Part shown: piece by piece, positions 1-8,200 of the stretch | How positions within the stretch are numbered: position 1 is the stretch's first letter | Layout of the letters: each line of letters starts with the position of its first letter | Source of the DNA: SIG575 sp045542485 | GTDB taxonomy: Bacteria > Bacillota > Clostridia > Oscillospirales > Acutalibacteraceae | NCBI GenBank assembly: GCA_045542485.1 | Contig: JAZQLC010000006.1 | Location: forward strand, 7,457 to 71,456 | DNA: 64,000 nt | Direction: 5' to 3' | Made by a program: the position numbers and the translations under genes | The notes under the pieces: generated by a model | Seen by the model: only the letters and a program-made list of their open reading frames with translations | The model's database searches: none | Told to the model about the DNA's origin: nothing

Positions 1-277
1 TTATACTGCCAACACTGTGCACTTTGAGCAACCCGTCAGGTGTGATATAACAGACAATGAGACCGACTTCGTCCATATGGGCATCTATCATAATTTTATT
101 TGCCGGTTTATTCCTGCCTTTTTTCTCTACAATAAGGTTACCCAGGTTATCAGTAAAATACGAAACTCCCTCTGCATCTTTTATCTTGTCAATTATATAG
201 TTACACACACTTTCTTCTCTTGAGGAAATGCCGTCAATACAAGAAAGGTCTTTCGCATAATCAAAAATTCTGTTCAT
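1..277 (-). CDS. M42 family aminopeptidase, N-terminal part (runs off window)
   Basis: This is the first 92 codons of a minus-strand gene whose 3' end lies before base 1. It starts at an ATG (275-277) directly after the TGA of the upstream M42 gene. The translation begins MNRIFDYAKDLSCIDGISSR and contains DAHMDEVG, the first metal/catalytic signature of M42 co-catalytic metallo-aminopeptidases. These are cytosolic tetrahedral dodecameric enzymes that trim N-terminal residues from peptides. It is paired head to tail with a second M42 gene, an arrangement often seen in clostridia and suggesting a hetero-complex or complementary specificities (inference). The later metal ligands lie outside the window, so activity cannot be judged. 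Confidence 0.85.
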   Translation of the reverse strand, partial: MNRIFDYAKDLSCIDGISSREESVCNYIIDKIKDAEGVSYFTDNLGNLIVEKKGRNKPANKIMIDAHMDEVGLIVCYITPDGLLKVHSVGSI

Positions 278-1303
278 TCAGCACTCCTCCATTCTCAAAG
301 ATATATATTCACTGATGAGCTTTGCAGTGGCAATCACATCCTGAATATCAATAACTTCAGCCTGTGTGTGCATATTTCTCTGAGGAATTGAAATAAGCCC
401 CATTTTAGTGCCGAAACCTGATACTGCGATACTGTCGGCATTTGTGCCTGTTCTGCCGCCCATAATCTCTTTCTGATAAGGAATTGACTTTTCCTCTGAC
501 ACTGACACAAGTTTTTTACTCATTTCAAAATCAAGTGTTGATGAGAAACCTATCATTGGTCCTTTTGAAAGCTCACCGCTCTCCTCTTCAGACACACCGG
601 GTTGTCTGGCAAAACTTACATCAACTGCAATTGCTTCATCAGCTTCTGCTCTGAAAGATGAGGTTTTTGCACCGCTTCCGCAGGTTTCCTCACAAACAGA
701 GAAAACAACAGTAAGGTCAGGCTCAATCCCCTTTTCGCGAAGCATATCACAAACAAGGAGAAGAGAAACAACACCTGCTCTGTCATCAAGAGCTGTGCAC
801 GAAACTCTGCTTCCCAACAGTTTGTTGAATTTTGAAAAAACTGTAACACGGTCAGAAGGGGTAATATATTTCTCAGCCGTTTCTTTATCCATTCCGACGT
901 CAATTACGAGATCAGTCATATCACTTGCTTTATTATCATCTGATTTGGAAAGATGCGGAGGAATTGCAGAAACAATGCCGTAAACAGGTTTTTTACCGTG
1001 GATAACAATCTCAGCTGTTTCAAGAGTTCTGGTGTCAATGCCACCGCATTTGCCGACCTTGACAAAGCCTTCGTCAGTTATTGCAGTCACTACAAGACCG
1101 ATTCTGTCAATGTGAGCGTCGAGAAGAAAATGAGTGCCGTCACCCTCTTTTCTGCCCACTACATTACCGAGTTTATCAATGGTGACATCCATATATTTAC
1201 CAAGCTCTTCGGCAGCAATTTTTGCAGCCTCAGTTTCGTCTCCCGATGTTCCGTCTGCAAGGCAAAGCTTTTCAAGAAGATTGAGAACATAAGTATCCGT
1301 CAT
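278..1303 (-). CDS. M42 family metallopeptidase (aminopeptidase)
   Basis: A cytosolic dizinc/dicobalt aminopeptidase of the M42 (FrvX/PepA-like) family, about 341 residues, which is full length. Visible signatures are the first HxD as DAHIDRIG (about residues 62-69), the bridging aspartate region CTALDDRAG, the catalytic glutamate pair CEETCGSGA, a following AVDVS aspartate and a C-terminal NMHTQAE histidine. The usual DAHMDE is DAHIDR here, so the residue after the catalytic Asp is Arg rather than Glu. All expected metal ligands remain. I place the start at the ATG at 1303, because the longer reading to 1315 begins with a GTG inside the AAGAAGTG ribosome-binding region. The next gene follows with no gap (TGA then ATG). 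A good promoter lies at 1342-1370. Confidence 0.88.
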   Translation of the reverse strand: MTDTYVLNLLEKLCLADGTSGDETEAAKIAAEELGKYMDVTIDKLGNVVGRKEGDGTHFLLDAHIDRIGLVVTAITDEGFVKVGKCGGIDTRTLETAEIVIHGKKPVYGIVSAIPPHLSKSDDNKASDMTDLVIDVGMDKETAEKYITPSDRVTVFSKFNKLLGSRVSCTALDDRAGVVSLLLVCDMLREKGIEPDLTVVFSVCEETCGSGAKTSSFRAEADEAIAVDVSFARQPGVSEEESGELSKGPMIGFSSTLDFEMSKKLVSVSEEKSIPYQKEIMGGRTGTNADSIAVSGFGTKMGLISIPQRNMHTQAEVIDIQDVIATAKLISEYISLRMEEC

Positions 1304-1341
1304 CAACCAATTCACTTCTTTCAGAAATATTTTATCAGAAT

Positions 1342-1370
1342 ATTATAACTCTTATTCAATAAAATATCAA
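1342..1370 (-). promoter_or_regulatory. sigma-A promoter for the M42 peptidase pair
   Basis: On the minus strand TTGATA (1365-1370) and TATAAT (1342-1347) are separated by exactly 17 bases, about 40 bases ahead of the M42 start. It is a strong match to the housekeeping consensus. Transcription would run away from the divergent deacetylase gene. Confidence 0.75.
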
Positions 1371-1404
1371 GTTTATCATAGAAATTTATAAAGGAGTGAT
1401 TTAT

Positions 1405-2268
1405 ATGATTGTCCGAGTCAGAAAAGTACATATTTTCATTACGAGTGTTGTTTTTATATTTTTATGCTCATTTGTATATTTTTTGCCGATGATTACAAAA
1501 GCTGAAGAAAAAGAAGGAATATCAGTGCCGATTATTATGTACCATCAGGTGTCAAAAAAAGAATCACGCAGAGGAAAATACACCGTAATGTACGATGAGT
1601 TCAGAAACGATATGCTCTATCTTAAAGAAAAAGGATATAACACAATTGATATGACCGACCTGATTGAATATGTAAACGGCAGTGGCAAACTACCCGAAAA
1701 GCCGATAATCATTACTTTGGATGACGGTTTCGAAAGTGTGTATGAATATGTTTATCCTATGCTCAAAGAGCTAGATATGTGTGCCGTCGCCTCTGTTGTC
1801 GGCGAATATGCAACATTTTTCACCGAAAATCCTGACCATAACATAACATACTCGTATATGGATTGGGAAGAAATTGCAAAGCTTGTTAAAACCGATGTAA
1901 TCGAAATACAGAATCATTCATATGACCTTCATAAAAACAGCGGTAAAAGGCACGGAATAACAAAAAAGAAAGATGAAAATGTTGCATCTTATAATTCAGA
2001 AGTCGGTGCAGACATAATGAAAATGCAGAATATAATGAAAGAAAAAACAGGATATGCACCAAACACTCTTACCCTACCCTTCGGTGCATACAAAAAGGAA
2101 ACTATTGAACTTGCAAAAAACCTAGGATTTGATGCGGTCCTTCTGTGTGAGGAAAAGGTCAATAAAGTCACACAAGGCGACACAGAAATTCTGTATCGCC
2201 TCGGAAGATTCAACAGACCTTCTCAGATTTCAAGTGAAAGATTTTTTGCAGATATTCTCGAAGATTAG
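1405..2268 (+). CDS. Secreted/membrane-anchored polysaccharide deacetylase
   Basis: A NodB-homology (CE4) deacetylase of 287 residues. A hydrophobic N-terminal segment (about residues 10-30, ending near TKAEEKEG) is a signal peptide or membrane anchor, placing the catalytic domain outside the cell. Motifs are IIMYHQVS at the domain start, ITLDDG (motif 1, catalytic base and metal Asp), and EIQNHSYDLH (motif 2, metal-binding HSxxLH). LTLPFGAY resembles the RxxPY motif 3 without the Arg. The family removes N-acetyl groups from peptidoglycan or other surface N-acetylglucosamine polymers; the substrate is not evident. The start is the ATG at 1405, eight bases after AAGGAG at 1391-1396. An upstream in-frame GTG lies inside that ribosome binding site. 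Its 3' end overlaps the convergent germination gene by four bases. Confidence 0.85.
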   Translation: MIVRVRKVHIFITSVVFIFLCSFVYFLPMITKAEEKEGISVPIIMYHQVSKKESRRGKYTVMYDEFRNDMLYLKEKGYNTIDMTDLIEYVNGSGKLPEKPIIITLDDGFESVYEYVYPMLKELDMCAVASVVGEYATFFTENPDHNITYSYMDWEEIAKLVKTDVIEIQNHSYDLHKNSGKRHGITKKKDENVASYNSEVGADIMKMQNIMKEKTGYAPNTLTLPFGAYKKETIELAKNLGFDAVLLCEEKVNKVTQGDTEILYRLGRFNRPSQISSERFFADILED

Positions 2269-3683
2269 TTCTTGCTTCTTGTGATTGAACGTCTCAACAA
2301 AAGACTTGAAATCGCTTTACGGTCAAAAGGTATTATCGGATAAAGATAGGTTTTTCCAGCAAGAGTTTCTGTCGTTGCAATCATAATAAACATTATCAGG
2401 AAACCGCCAATATATCCCCATATTCCGAATAGTGCTGACAGAATAATCACACCTATTCTTGAAAACTTCATAGCATATCCGAGTTCAAAACTAGGCTGAG
2501 TAAAATTCGCAATAGCTACAAATGCCATATACAGAATTACTTCCGGGAGAAACCATCCCGCTCCTACCGCAAATTCACCCAGAATCAGTGCGCCGATTAC
2601 ACTGAACGAACTGCTCAGTGACTGCGGAGTGTTTATGGAGGCGAGTTTCAGCATATCTATAATAACTTCAATTGTTATTATCTGTGCAAGTACCGGAACA
2701 CCGGTCGGCTCATTAATGCGTATGAAGGACAGCCACTCAGGAATAAATGACGGATTTTCCACGAGCAGATACCATGTGGGCGTAAGAAGAATTGAAAGAG
2801 CAAAAACAAACATTCTTACAAATCGGAGATACGAGCCTATGACAGGTGAAAAATAATAATCATTTGAATCCTGAAAAAATTCGAAAAAGCTCGTTCTGAC
2901 AATTATTGCCGCAGGTGAGTTATCTATTAAAATTATAATATTGCCTTCGTTAATACAAGCGGCAGCAGCATCAGGTCTTTCAGTATATCTCACTTTGGGA
3001 AAAGGATTATAAAACTGCTTTGGGATAAGACTTTCAACAAGACTTTGCTGACTCATATTAAACGAATTGACATCAATCTTGTTGATTCTCCTTTTCAGAC
3101 TTTCAAGAAGTTTTTTGTCAACCATATTATCCAGATAACAAAGGGCAATATCAGTCTTTGATTTCTTTCCTGCTTTCATAGCGAAAAATGTCAGCTCAGG
3201 TGTCCGTATTCTTCTTCTGATAAGCGCCGTGTTAAAAACAATTGTTTCACAGAATCCATCGTGAGAACCTCTGAGAACCTTGTCATTGTCGGGCTCATCA
3301 AGAGAGCGGACAGGATACGTTCGTGCATCAATCATAATAGCCTGATTGAAGCCTTCAATTATGAGAGCAAGTGTACCCGACAATACTGCAGTTACAATTG
3401 TATCGGTTGACGATTCAACATCGGTTTCCGTGTAGGTAATAAAATGAGAGCAGAAATCTCTTGTATTCTTTATATGCTTTATCTGCTTCTCTTCAAGGCG
3501 AGTCAGATATTCAAGCATTTTTTCAAGTATCTCATCTTTACAAAAAGCATCAACGAAATACATTTTTGACCGTCTTCCGCCGATTACCATTTCTCTGCCT
3601 ATAAGGTCAAAATTTCTTTCAATATGAAGAGTGTCATCAAGAAAGCCGATAGTTTCATCGTAATTCATACTGATATTTTTCAT
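2265..3683 (-). CDS. spoVAF: Spore germination protein, GerA/SpoVAF family
   Basis: A 472-residue protein with the GerA architecture: a soluble N-terminal half and a C-terminal membrane half with about five hydrophobic segments (from about residue 290). The family signature is visible as RTYPVRSLDEPDND followed by GSHDGFCE and NTALIRRRIR, and IPEWLS and INTPQSL lie in the membrane half. This pattern is closer to SpoVAF than to nutrient-receptor A subunits. The size also fits SpoVAF, and no GerAB or GerAC partners lie nearby. SpoVAF-type proteins sit in the spore inner membrane and are linked to the SpoVA dipicolinate channel and germination. It is isolated from any spoVA cluster here, so the symbol is a best guess. 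Start ATG has an AGGTGGTG ribosome binding site. Confidence 0.75.
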   Translation of the reverse strand: MKNISMNYDETIGFLDDTLHIERNFDLIGREMVIGGRRSKMYFVDAFCKDEILEKMLEYLTRLEEKQIKHIKNTRDFCSHFITYTETDVESSTDTIVTAVLSGTLALIIEGFNQAIMIDARTYPVRSLDEPDNDKVLRGSHDGFCETIVFNTALIRRRIRTPELTFFAMKAGKKSKTDIALCYLDNMVDKKLLESLKRRINKIDVNSFNMSQQSLVESLIPKQFYNPFPKVRYTERPDAAAACINEGNIIILIDNSPAAIIVRTSFFEFFQDSNDYYFSPVIGSYLRFVRMFVFALSILLTPTWYLLVENPSFIPEWLSFIRINEPTGVPVLAQIITIEVIIDMLKLASINTPQSLSSSFSVIGALILGEFAVGAGWFLPEVILYMAFVAIANFTQPSFELGYAMKFSRIGVIILSALFGIWGYIGGFLIMFIMIATTETLAGKTYLYPIIPFDRKAISSLLLRRSITRSKN

Positions 3684-3725
3684 AGCAACACCACCTGTAA
3701 ATTATGTTGCCATAAAATTCAGAAA

Positions 3726-5072
3726 TTATGCTCTGTATCCGTTATATAATTCAACAATTGCGTTCCATGTTGTAGGACCGACAAAGCCCGTCTGTTCAAT
3801 ACCGTAAAGTCTCTGCACAGCTCTTACAGCGTTTCTTGTGGCGTTGCCGTAAGTACCGTCAACATTTATAACAGGCACAGACCTGTTATTCTGACCGATG
3901 ACTCGCAGATAGGTCTGAAGTTGTTCAACAACTCTTCCCGTTGAGCCGACTGACAAAATGAATCCGGGATAAATCAGTGAACTGTATGACCTGTATTCTT
4001 TCGGAAGATTATTCAGTATACTCTGATAGACAGATTGAATTTTGTTCCAGGTATCTCTGCCAACTATTCCGTCCTGAGCAAGACCGTAATATCTCTGAAA
4101 AGCAAGAACAGCATTACGGGTAGCAGGACCGAACACTCCGTCAACAGAAATGCTTTGCAGTGCATCGTTGAAAAAAGCAATAAAATTCAGATAATATTGT
4201 ATTGTCCTCACTTCAAAGCCTCTGCTTCCCTGCTGAAGAACTCTGCTGAAAGCTCTCTCTGCCTCTGAGTAAGTTACGCCCTCTGAGTACAACTCCGAAA
4301 GCCCCTTTACGCTTGAATAAATATATTTAAGTTTATACCATGTCTGTTTTCCTACGATGCCGTCCGGAGTCAGATTGAAAATCCGCTGAAATGTTCTTAC
4401 TGCCCTTTCCGTAGCCGCATCGAAAACACCGGTATCCACCGGCACCGTGGGAATGGCAGGATAGTTCGCCGCAATTCTGTTCAGTTCACGCTGAATAGTT
4501 CTTACATCCTCACCTCTGTCACCTTGTCTTAATGCTCTGCCGGGATAAGACGGTATGTTTGCTCTCACGGGTGCATTCCTCACTAAATTTACATTACCGT
4601 AATAATATTTCAAGATATCATAAGGTGTATACCCTCTGTTTGCAAGGTCAACTGTGCCCCACTGCTTGAGTCCTTTACAGTTCACGCCTCTGCCGCTGCA
4701 ATACTGAGTAAAATACGGTGAAATCGTGCCGTCTTTCACAACATAGTCGTTGAAAAGTTCATCCACAAGCCTTGATATATTAGAAAAAATGTCTCTTCCT
4801 CTTACAAAAGCCTGGTCATACTGGGTGGAATTTGTAATATCAAAATTATATCCGCGGCTTCTGTAATGTTCTGTATAAATTCTGTTCAGCGCAAATGTTG
4901 TAATAGCATAGATGTTTGCTCTGAGTGCATTTTCAGGCCATGTGGGATAAATTTCACTCGAAGCTACATTTTTTATATAATCCGGGAAATCCACCGTAAT
5001 GTTCTCGGCATTTGAATCAGGCGTACCAAGATGAACGGTAATGGTACGTGGGATAATAGGCTCATTTATCAT
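3726..5072 (-). CDS. SpoIID-like protein with three peptidoglycan-binding domains
   Basis: 448 residues, no signal peptide. The N-terminal ~110 residues resemble the SpoIID/LytB lytic-transglycosylase core: NVASSEIYPTWPENALRANI aligns with the SpoIID pattern around the catalytic glutamate (probably E40 here), followed by ...TTFALNRIY and a FDITNSTQYDQAF stretch. Three PG_binding_1 domains follow at about residues 176-250, 280-350 and 370-445. Each has a G-x-x-G-x-x-V-x-x-(L/I)Q opening and a D-G-x-(F/Y)-G/D-x-A-T-x-x-A-V...FQ closing pattern ending in VGxxTW. SpoIID cuts glycan strands during engulfment. This protein may act on spore or mother-cell wall, or only bind it (inference). It is 12 bases downstream of a beta-sandwich protein gene, apparently co-transcribed. 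Confidence 0.72.
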   Translation of the reverse strand: MINEPIIPRTITVHLGTPDSNAENITVDFPDYIKNVASSEIYPTWPENALRANIYAITTFALNRIYTEHYRSRGYNFDITNSTQYDQAFVRGRDIFSNISRLVDELFNDYVVKDGTISPYFTQYCSGRGVNCKGLKQWGTVDLANRGYTPYDILKYYYGNVNLVRNAPVRANIPSYPGRALRQGDRGEDVRTIQRELNRIAANYPAIPTVPVDTGVFDAATERAVRTFQRIFNLTPDGIVGKQTWYKLKYIYSSVKGLSELYSEGVTYSEAERAFSRVLQQGSRGFEVRTIQYYLNFIAFFNDALQSISVDGVFGPATRNAVLAFQRYYGLAQDGIVGRDTWNKIQSVYQSILNNLPKEYRSYSSLIYPGFILSVGSTGRVVEQLQTYLRVIGQNNRSVPVINVDGTYGNATRNAVRAVQRLYGIEQTGFVGPTTWNAIVELYNGYRA

Positions 5073-5084
5073 AATCTCAGCTCC

Positions 5085-5735
5085 TTATAAATCAACAGGC
5101 TCAGTTTCATTGTAAACGATGTCCTCATCATCAGCAGGTGTACCCGTTTTCGGAATGAGATTTACGGGCTGAATTGACATAATGCCGTCAAAAACAGGAA
5201 CATTGTAATATGCAGTTGTCCTGAAGAAAGGATGCGTTACACGGACAGTGTAAGTTGAATATGGCAGAATTTCGTTATTTTCATTTGCAACGCCGCTTTC
5301 AGGTGTGCTCAGTGATAAATTATCAACAATTCCGCTTGTATCCGTCAGCTCTGTAAAAAAAGTGTATGTACCGTCAGCAAAATTCTTACTTACGGTAACC
5401 TCTGCACCCACAACAGGAAATGACTGTCTTCCGCTGAACACCTGAATTTTCATATCTCCATCGCCCCTGTTTTTGCTTTTGAAATCATTCAGGTCACGGT
5501 ACACCGGCTCTTTTCTTCCCGCATCATAAGAGTTGGGATTCGTTCCCTCAAGCTCTGTGATATCTGCTTCTCTCCCCGTATTATCAGGCGATGACACAAC
5601 GCTCACCACGGGCACAGATATTTCTTCTTTTTCCGTGATTGGGATACTTTTATCAAATGCGCCGTTCTCCTCGGCATACTTTATCAATTCCTTTTCATAT
5701 TTTTCAATTAACCTCTGTAAATCCTGATTATTCAT
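5085..5735 (-). CDS. Uncharacterised protein with C-terminal beta-sandwich domain
   Basis: 216 residues, not assigned to a named family with confidence. The first ~25 residues are a charged helix, residues ~30-90 look disordered and acidic, and residues ~95-200 look like a carboxypeptidase-regulatory/Ig-like beta-sandwich. The latter shows MKIQVFSG...VVGAEVTVSK, then TDTSGIVDNLSL, then YTVRVTHPFF and YYNVPVFDGI, ending in a strand before NLIPK. There is no signal peptide. It has a strong ribosome binding site (AAGGAGGTAATCAA) and is directly upstream of the SpoIID-like gene, which suggests it partners or scaffolds that protein. The function is unknown. Confidence 0.6.
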   Translation of the reverse strand: MNNQDLQRLIEKYEKELIKYAEENGAFDKSIPITEKEEISVPVVSVVSSPDNTGREADITELEGTNPNSYDAGRKEPVYRDLNDFKSKNRGDGDMKIQVFSGRQSFPVVGAEVTVSKNFADGTYTFFTELTDTSGIVDNLSLSTPESGVANENNEILPYSTYTVRVTHPFFRTTAYYNVPVFDGIMSIQPVNLIPKTGTPADDEDIVYNETEPVDL

Positions 5736-5781
5736 TTGATTACCTCCTTAATCAATACTATAATAATCAGAATTATTTTTT

Positions 5782-5818
5782 TTGATACAAAAAGCACCGT
5801 ACATACATACGGTGCTTT
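5782..5818 (-). terminator. Rho-independent terminator after ynzC
   Basis: An 11-base perfect stem (AAAGCACCGTA at 5791-5801 with its complement at 5808-5818) and a 6-base loop are followed on the minus strand by a T-rich run. It closes the asp23-to-ynzC transcript and separates it from the SpoIID-like gene pair. Confidence 0.85.
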
Positions 5819-5834
5819 GTAAATCAATATATTT

Positions 5835-6038
5835 TTATTTCTTCTTCTGAACTTTTCTTTTGTTGCCCTTTTCATCAACAATGTAGGTGCTTTCCAGAGT
5901 TCCCACAAGACTTGCCTTGAATGCATCAATATATTCTCGTCTGAGAATCTGTCTTTCTGACTGTTCTTCCGGTGTCAGTTCTCTTTCCTTTGCAAGTCGT
6001 GCAAGTTCATTGATTCTGTCTATTTTCTTCTGGTCCAT
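5835..6038 (-). CDS. DUF896 (YnzC/YneB-like) small protein
   Basis: A 67-residue, highly charged helical-hairpin protein. The start MDQKKIDRINELARLAKERE and the LTPEEQ..RQ.LRREYI segment are the DUF896 signature. Length is slightly below the ~77 residues of Bacillus YnzC. The family is a small cytosolic protein of unresolved role; in Bacillus one member is encoded in an SOS operon. Here it starts one base after the recN stop, so it is co-transcribed with a DNA repair gene. It is the last gene before the terminator at 5782-5818. Confidence 0.85.
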   Translation of the reverse strand: MDQKKIDRINELARLAKERELTPEEQSERQILRREYIDAFKASLVGTLESTYIVDEKGNKRKVQKKK

Positions 6039-6039
6039 T

Positions 6040-7722
6040 TTATTTACTCCTTTTATAGTCCTCAGCCTGTGAAAGCATCTCTTCTGCTGCCGAAAGTAAA
6101 GTCTGTGTTATTACAGTACCTCCGTTTATTCGAGAAAGCTCATACTTCCTGTCACTTCTTGAAAGAGATTTCACATTTGTGTATGTGTGTCCGCCCGATG
6201 TTTCTTTGTTGATAAAGAAGTGATTATCTGCAAATGACGCAATCTGAGACAGATGTGTTACACAGATGACCTGCTTACCTGAAGAGACATCATAAAGCTT
6301 CTTCGCAACCTTTGTTGCAGCCTGGCCGCTGATTCCCGAGTCAATCTCGTCAAAAATCATTGTCATCACATCATCTTTTTCAGAAAGCACATTCTTGATT
6401 GCGAGCATTATTCGTGACAGTTCACCGCCGGATGAAATCTTGATAAGCGGTTTTGGTTCTTCACCGATATTTGCAGAAATAAGAAACTCAACCTCATCTT
6501 TACCGGTAACACCAAGTGGCTTGTCCTTTCTCTGTGAAACAAATTTCACATTGGGCATATCAAGGAATTTAAGTTCATCACAAACCTTTTCTGCAAACTT
6601 GTGACCTGCTTTTTCTCTTACAGAAGAGAGCTTTTCTGCTTTTGCGAGAAGCTGCTGACCTGTCTCGTTCAGCTCATCCGTAAGGCTTTCAATTCTATCT
6701 GACGAAGAGTCAATTTTCGCAAGTTTTTCCTTGAATTCTTTAAGCAGCAAAAGAAGACCGGCTTCATCAGTATCATATTTTTTCATAAGCTTTGAAAGAA
6801 GGTCAAGTCTTTCTTCTGTTTCTTCAAGAAGAGCAGGATTGAATTCAACGGAATCAAGGCTGCTTTTTATACTCTGAGCGCAGTCCTCAATAACATAAAC
6901 TGCACCTGCAAGATTCTTTGCAACCTCAGACATATCATCAAAAGCTGAAACACTCTTCACTTCTTCGAGTATGTTTTTAAGTCTGAGCAAAACACCTGGT
7001 TCTTCGTCCGTACCTGAAAACTCATCGTATGAAGCAGAAAGCGCAGAACTGATTTTTTCGGCATTCGCAAGTTTATTACGCATAGAGGTCAATTCTTCAA
7101 ATTCGCCGACAGTGATATCAGCCTTTTCGATTTCATCAATCTGAAAACGAAGAACCTCTGCATTTTTTTCATTTTCTTCTTCATTATTCTGAAGATTTTT
7201 AAGTTCTTTTTTCAGTGATACAAATTTTTTATAACAAACAGCATAATCATCAAGCAGCTCTTCGCTTGATGCTAATTTATCAATATATGACAAATGATTA
7301 TCTTTAAGCAGAAGAGAACGGTTATCGTGCTGACCGTGGATGTCAACAAGAGTTTTTCCCAATTCTCTGAGCATTGAAACAGTAGCCGTACTGCTGTTGA
7401 TTCGACAGACATTTCTGCCGTCAGCAGAAATCCTTCTCTGAATCAGCAGTGAATCATCTTCTTCACATTCTATACCGAGTTCTTCAAGTTTTTCCTTTAC
7501 TTTTTCACCGATTAAAGTAAAAAACGCAGTAACGGATGCTGCATTTGTGCCCGTTCTGACAAGCTCTTTTGAAGTTCTTTCACCGAGAATTGCATTTATT
7601 GAGTCAATGATAATTGATTTACCTGCACCCGTTTCACCGGTAAGCACATTAAGACCGATATCAAAATTAATATCAGCACTTTCAATCACCGCAATATTCT
7701 CGATTTTAAGACTGTTAAGCAA
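6040..7722 (-). CDS. recN: DNA repair protein RecN
   Basis: An SMC-like ATPase of 560 residues that organises broken DNA ends during double-strand break repair. Walker A is GETGAGKS at residues 29-36. The ABC signature region is KISSGGELSRIMLAIK and Walker B is TMIFDEIDSGISG, followed by a conserved VTHLSQIASF switch histidine. The central ~300 residues are coiled-coil-rich, as expected. The position after argR is the conserved Firmicute order. Length matches the family. It belongs to the minus-strand operon starting at asp23. Confidence 0.97.
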   Translation of the reverse strand: MLNSLKIENIAVIESADINFDIGLNVLTGETGAGKSIIIDSINAILGERTSKELVRTGTNAASVTAFFTLIGEKVKEKLEELGIECEEDDSLLIQRRISADGRNVCRINSSTATVSMLRELGKTLVDIHGQHDNRSLLLKDNHLSYIDKLASSEELLDDYAVCYKKFVSLKKELKNLQNNEEENEKNAEVLRFQIDEIEKADITVGEFEELTSMRNKLANAEKISSALSASYDEFSGTDEEPGVLLRLKNILEEVKSVSAFDDMSEVAKNLAGAVYVIEDCAQSIKSSLDSVEFNPALLEETEERLDLLSKLMKKYDTDEAGLLLLLKEFKEKLAKIDSSSDRIESLTDELNETGQQLLAKAEKLSSVREKAGHKFAEKVCDELKFLDMPNVKFVSQRKDKPLGVTGKDEVEFLISANIGEEPKPLIKISSGGELSRIMLAIKNVLSEKDDVMTMIFDEIDSGISGQAATKVAKKLYDVSSGKQVICVTHLSQIASFADNHFFINKETSGGHTYTNVKSLSRSDRKYELSRINGGTVITQTLLSAAEEMLSQAEDYKRSK

Positions 7723-7734
7723 AGCTAATCACCT

Positions 7735-8187
7735 TTATTCAGATATTAAACCTTTGAATTTTTCAGTAAGCTCTTTTGCAGCTTCCTCTGTTCTGCAAAG
7801 AACAAAAATTGTATCGTCACCTGCTACGGTTCCCACGATTTCAGCATACGCCATACTGTCGAGAGCACTACAAGCACCCTGTGCCATACCTGAATGACAG
7901 TTAAGGCACACAATATTCATAGCGTAATCAACCATTGTGACGGCTGAAGAAAAAAGCATAAGAAATTTTGAGCTCATATCAGATGTTTTTTCTTTCGGGA
8001 TACTGTATCTGTACCTGCCGTTTTCGTCTGTGATTTTAATAAGTCGAAGTTCTTTGATATCCCTTGAAACCGTCGCCTGTGTTACTTCAAAATTGTGATT
8101 ACAAAGATATTCAAGAAGTTCTTCCTGAGTTGCGATAGGGTTTTCTTCAATAAGCTTGAGAATAAGTGAATGTCTTTTTCTTTTCAT
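7735..8187 (-). CDS. argR: Arginine repressor ArgR/AhrC
   Basis: 150 residues, normal length. The N-terminal winged helix-turn-helix is visible as TQEELLEYL...FEVTQATVSRDIKELRLIKI. The C-terminal arginine-binding/hexamerisation domain follows, with NIVCLNCHSGMAQG, ALDS and EIVGTVAGDDTIFVLCRTEE. It represses arginine synthesis and activates catabolism in response to arginine. The position between nadK and recN is the standard Firmicute arrangement rather than evidence for a local target. No ARG box was identified by eye. Confidence 0.96.
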   Translation of the reverse strand: MKRKRHSLILKLIEENPIATQEELLEYLCNHNFEVTQATVSRDIKELRLIKITDENGRYRYSIPKEKTSDMSSKFLMLFSSAVTMVDYAMNIVCLNCHSGMAQGACSALDSMAYAEIVGTVAGDDTIFVLCRTEEAAKELTEKFKGLISE

Positions 8188-8200
8188 TTTAGTCTACCTC

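Noticed and set aside
616..903. Open frame antisense or out of frame within the M42 peptidase gene
   Set aside because: It has no ribosome binding site or family similarity and lies wholly inside a conserved gene; it is a shadow frame.
1396..1404. Upstream GTG start for the polysaccharide deacetylase
   Set aside because: The codon lies within the AAGGAGTG ribosome binding site; ATG 1405 has the correct spacing.
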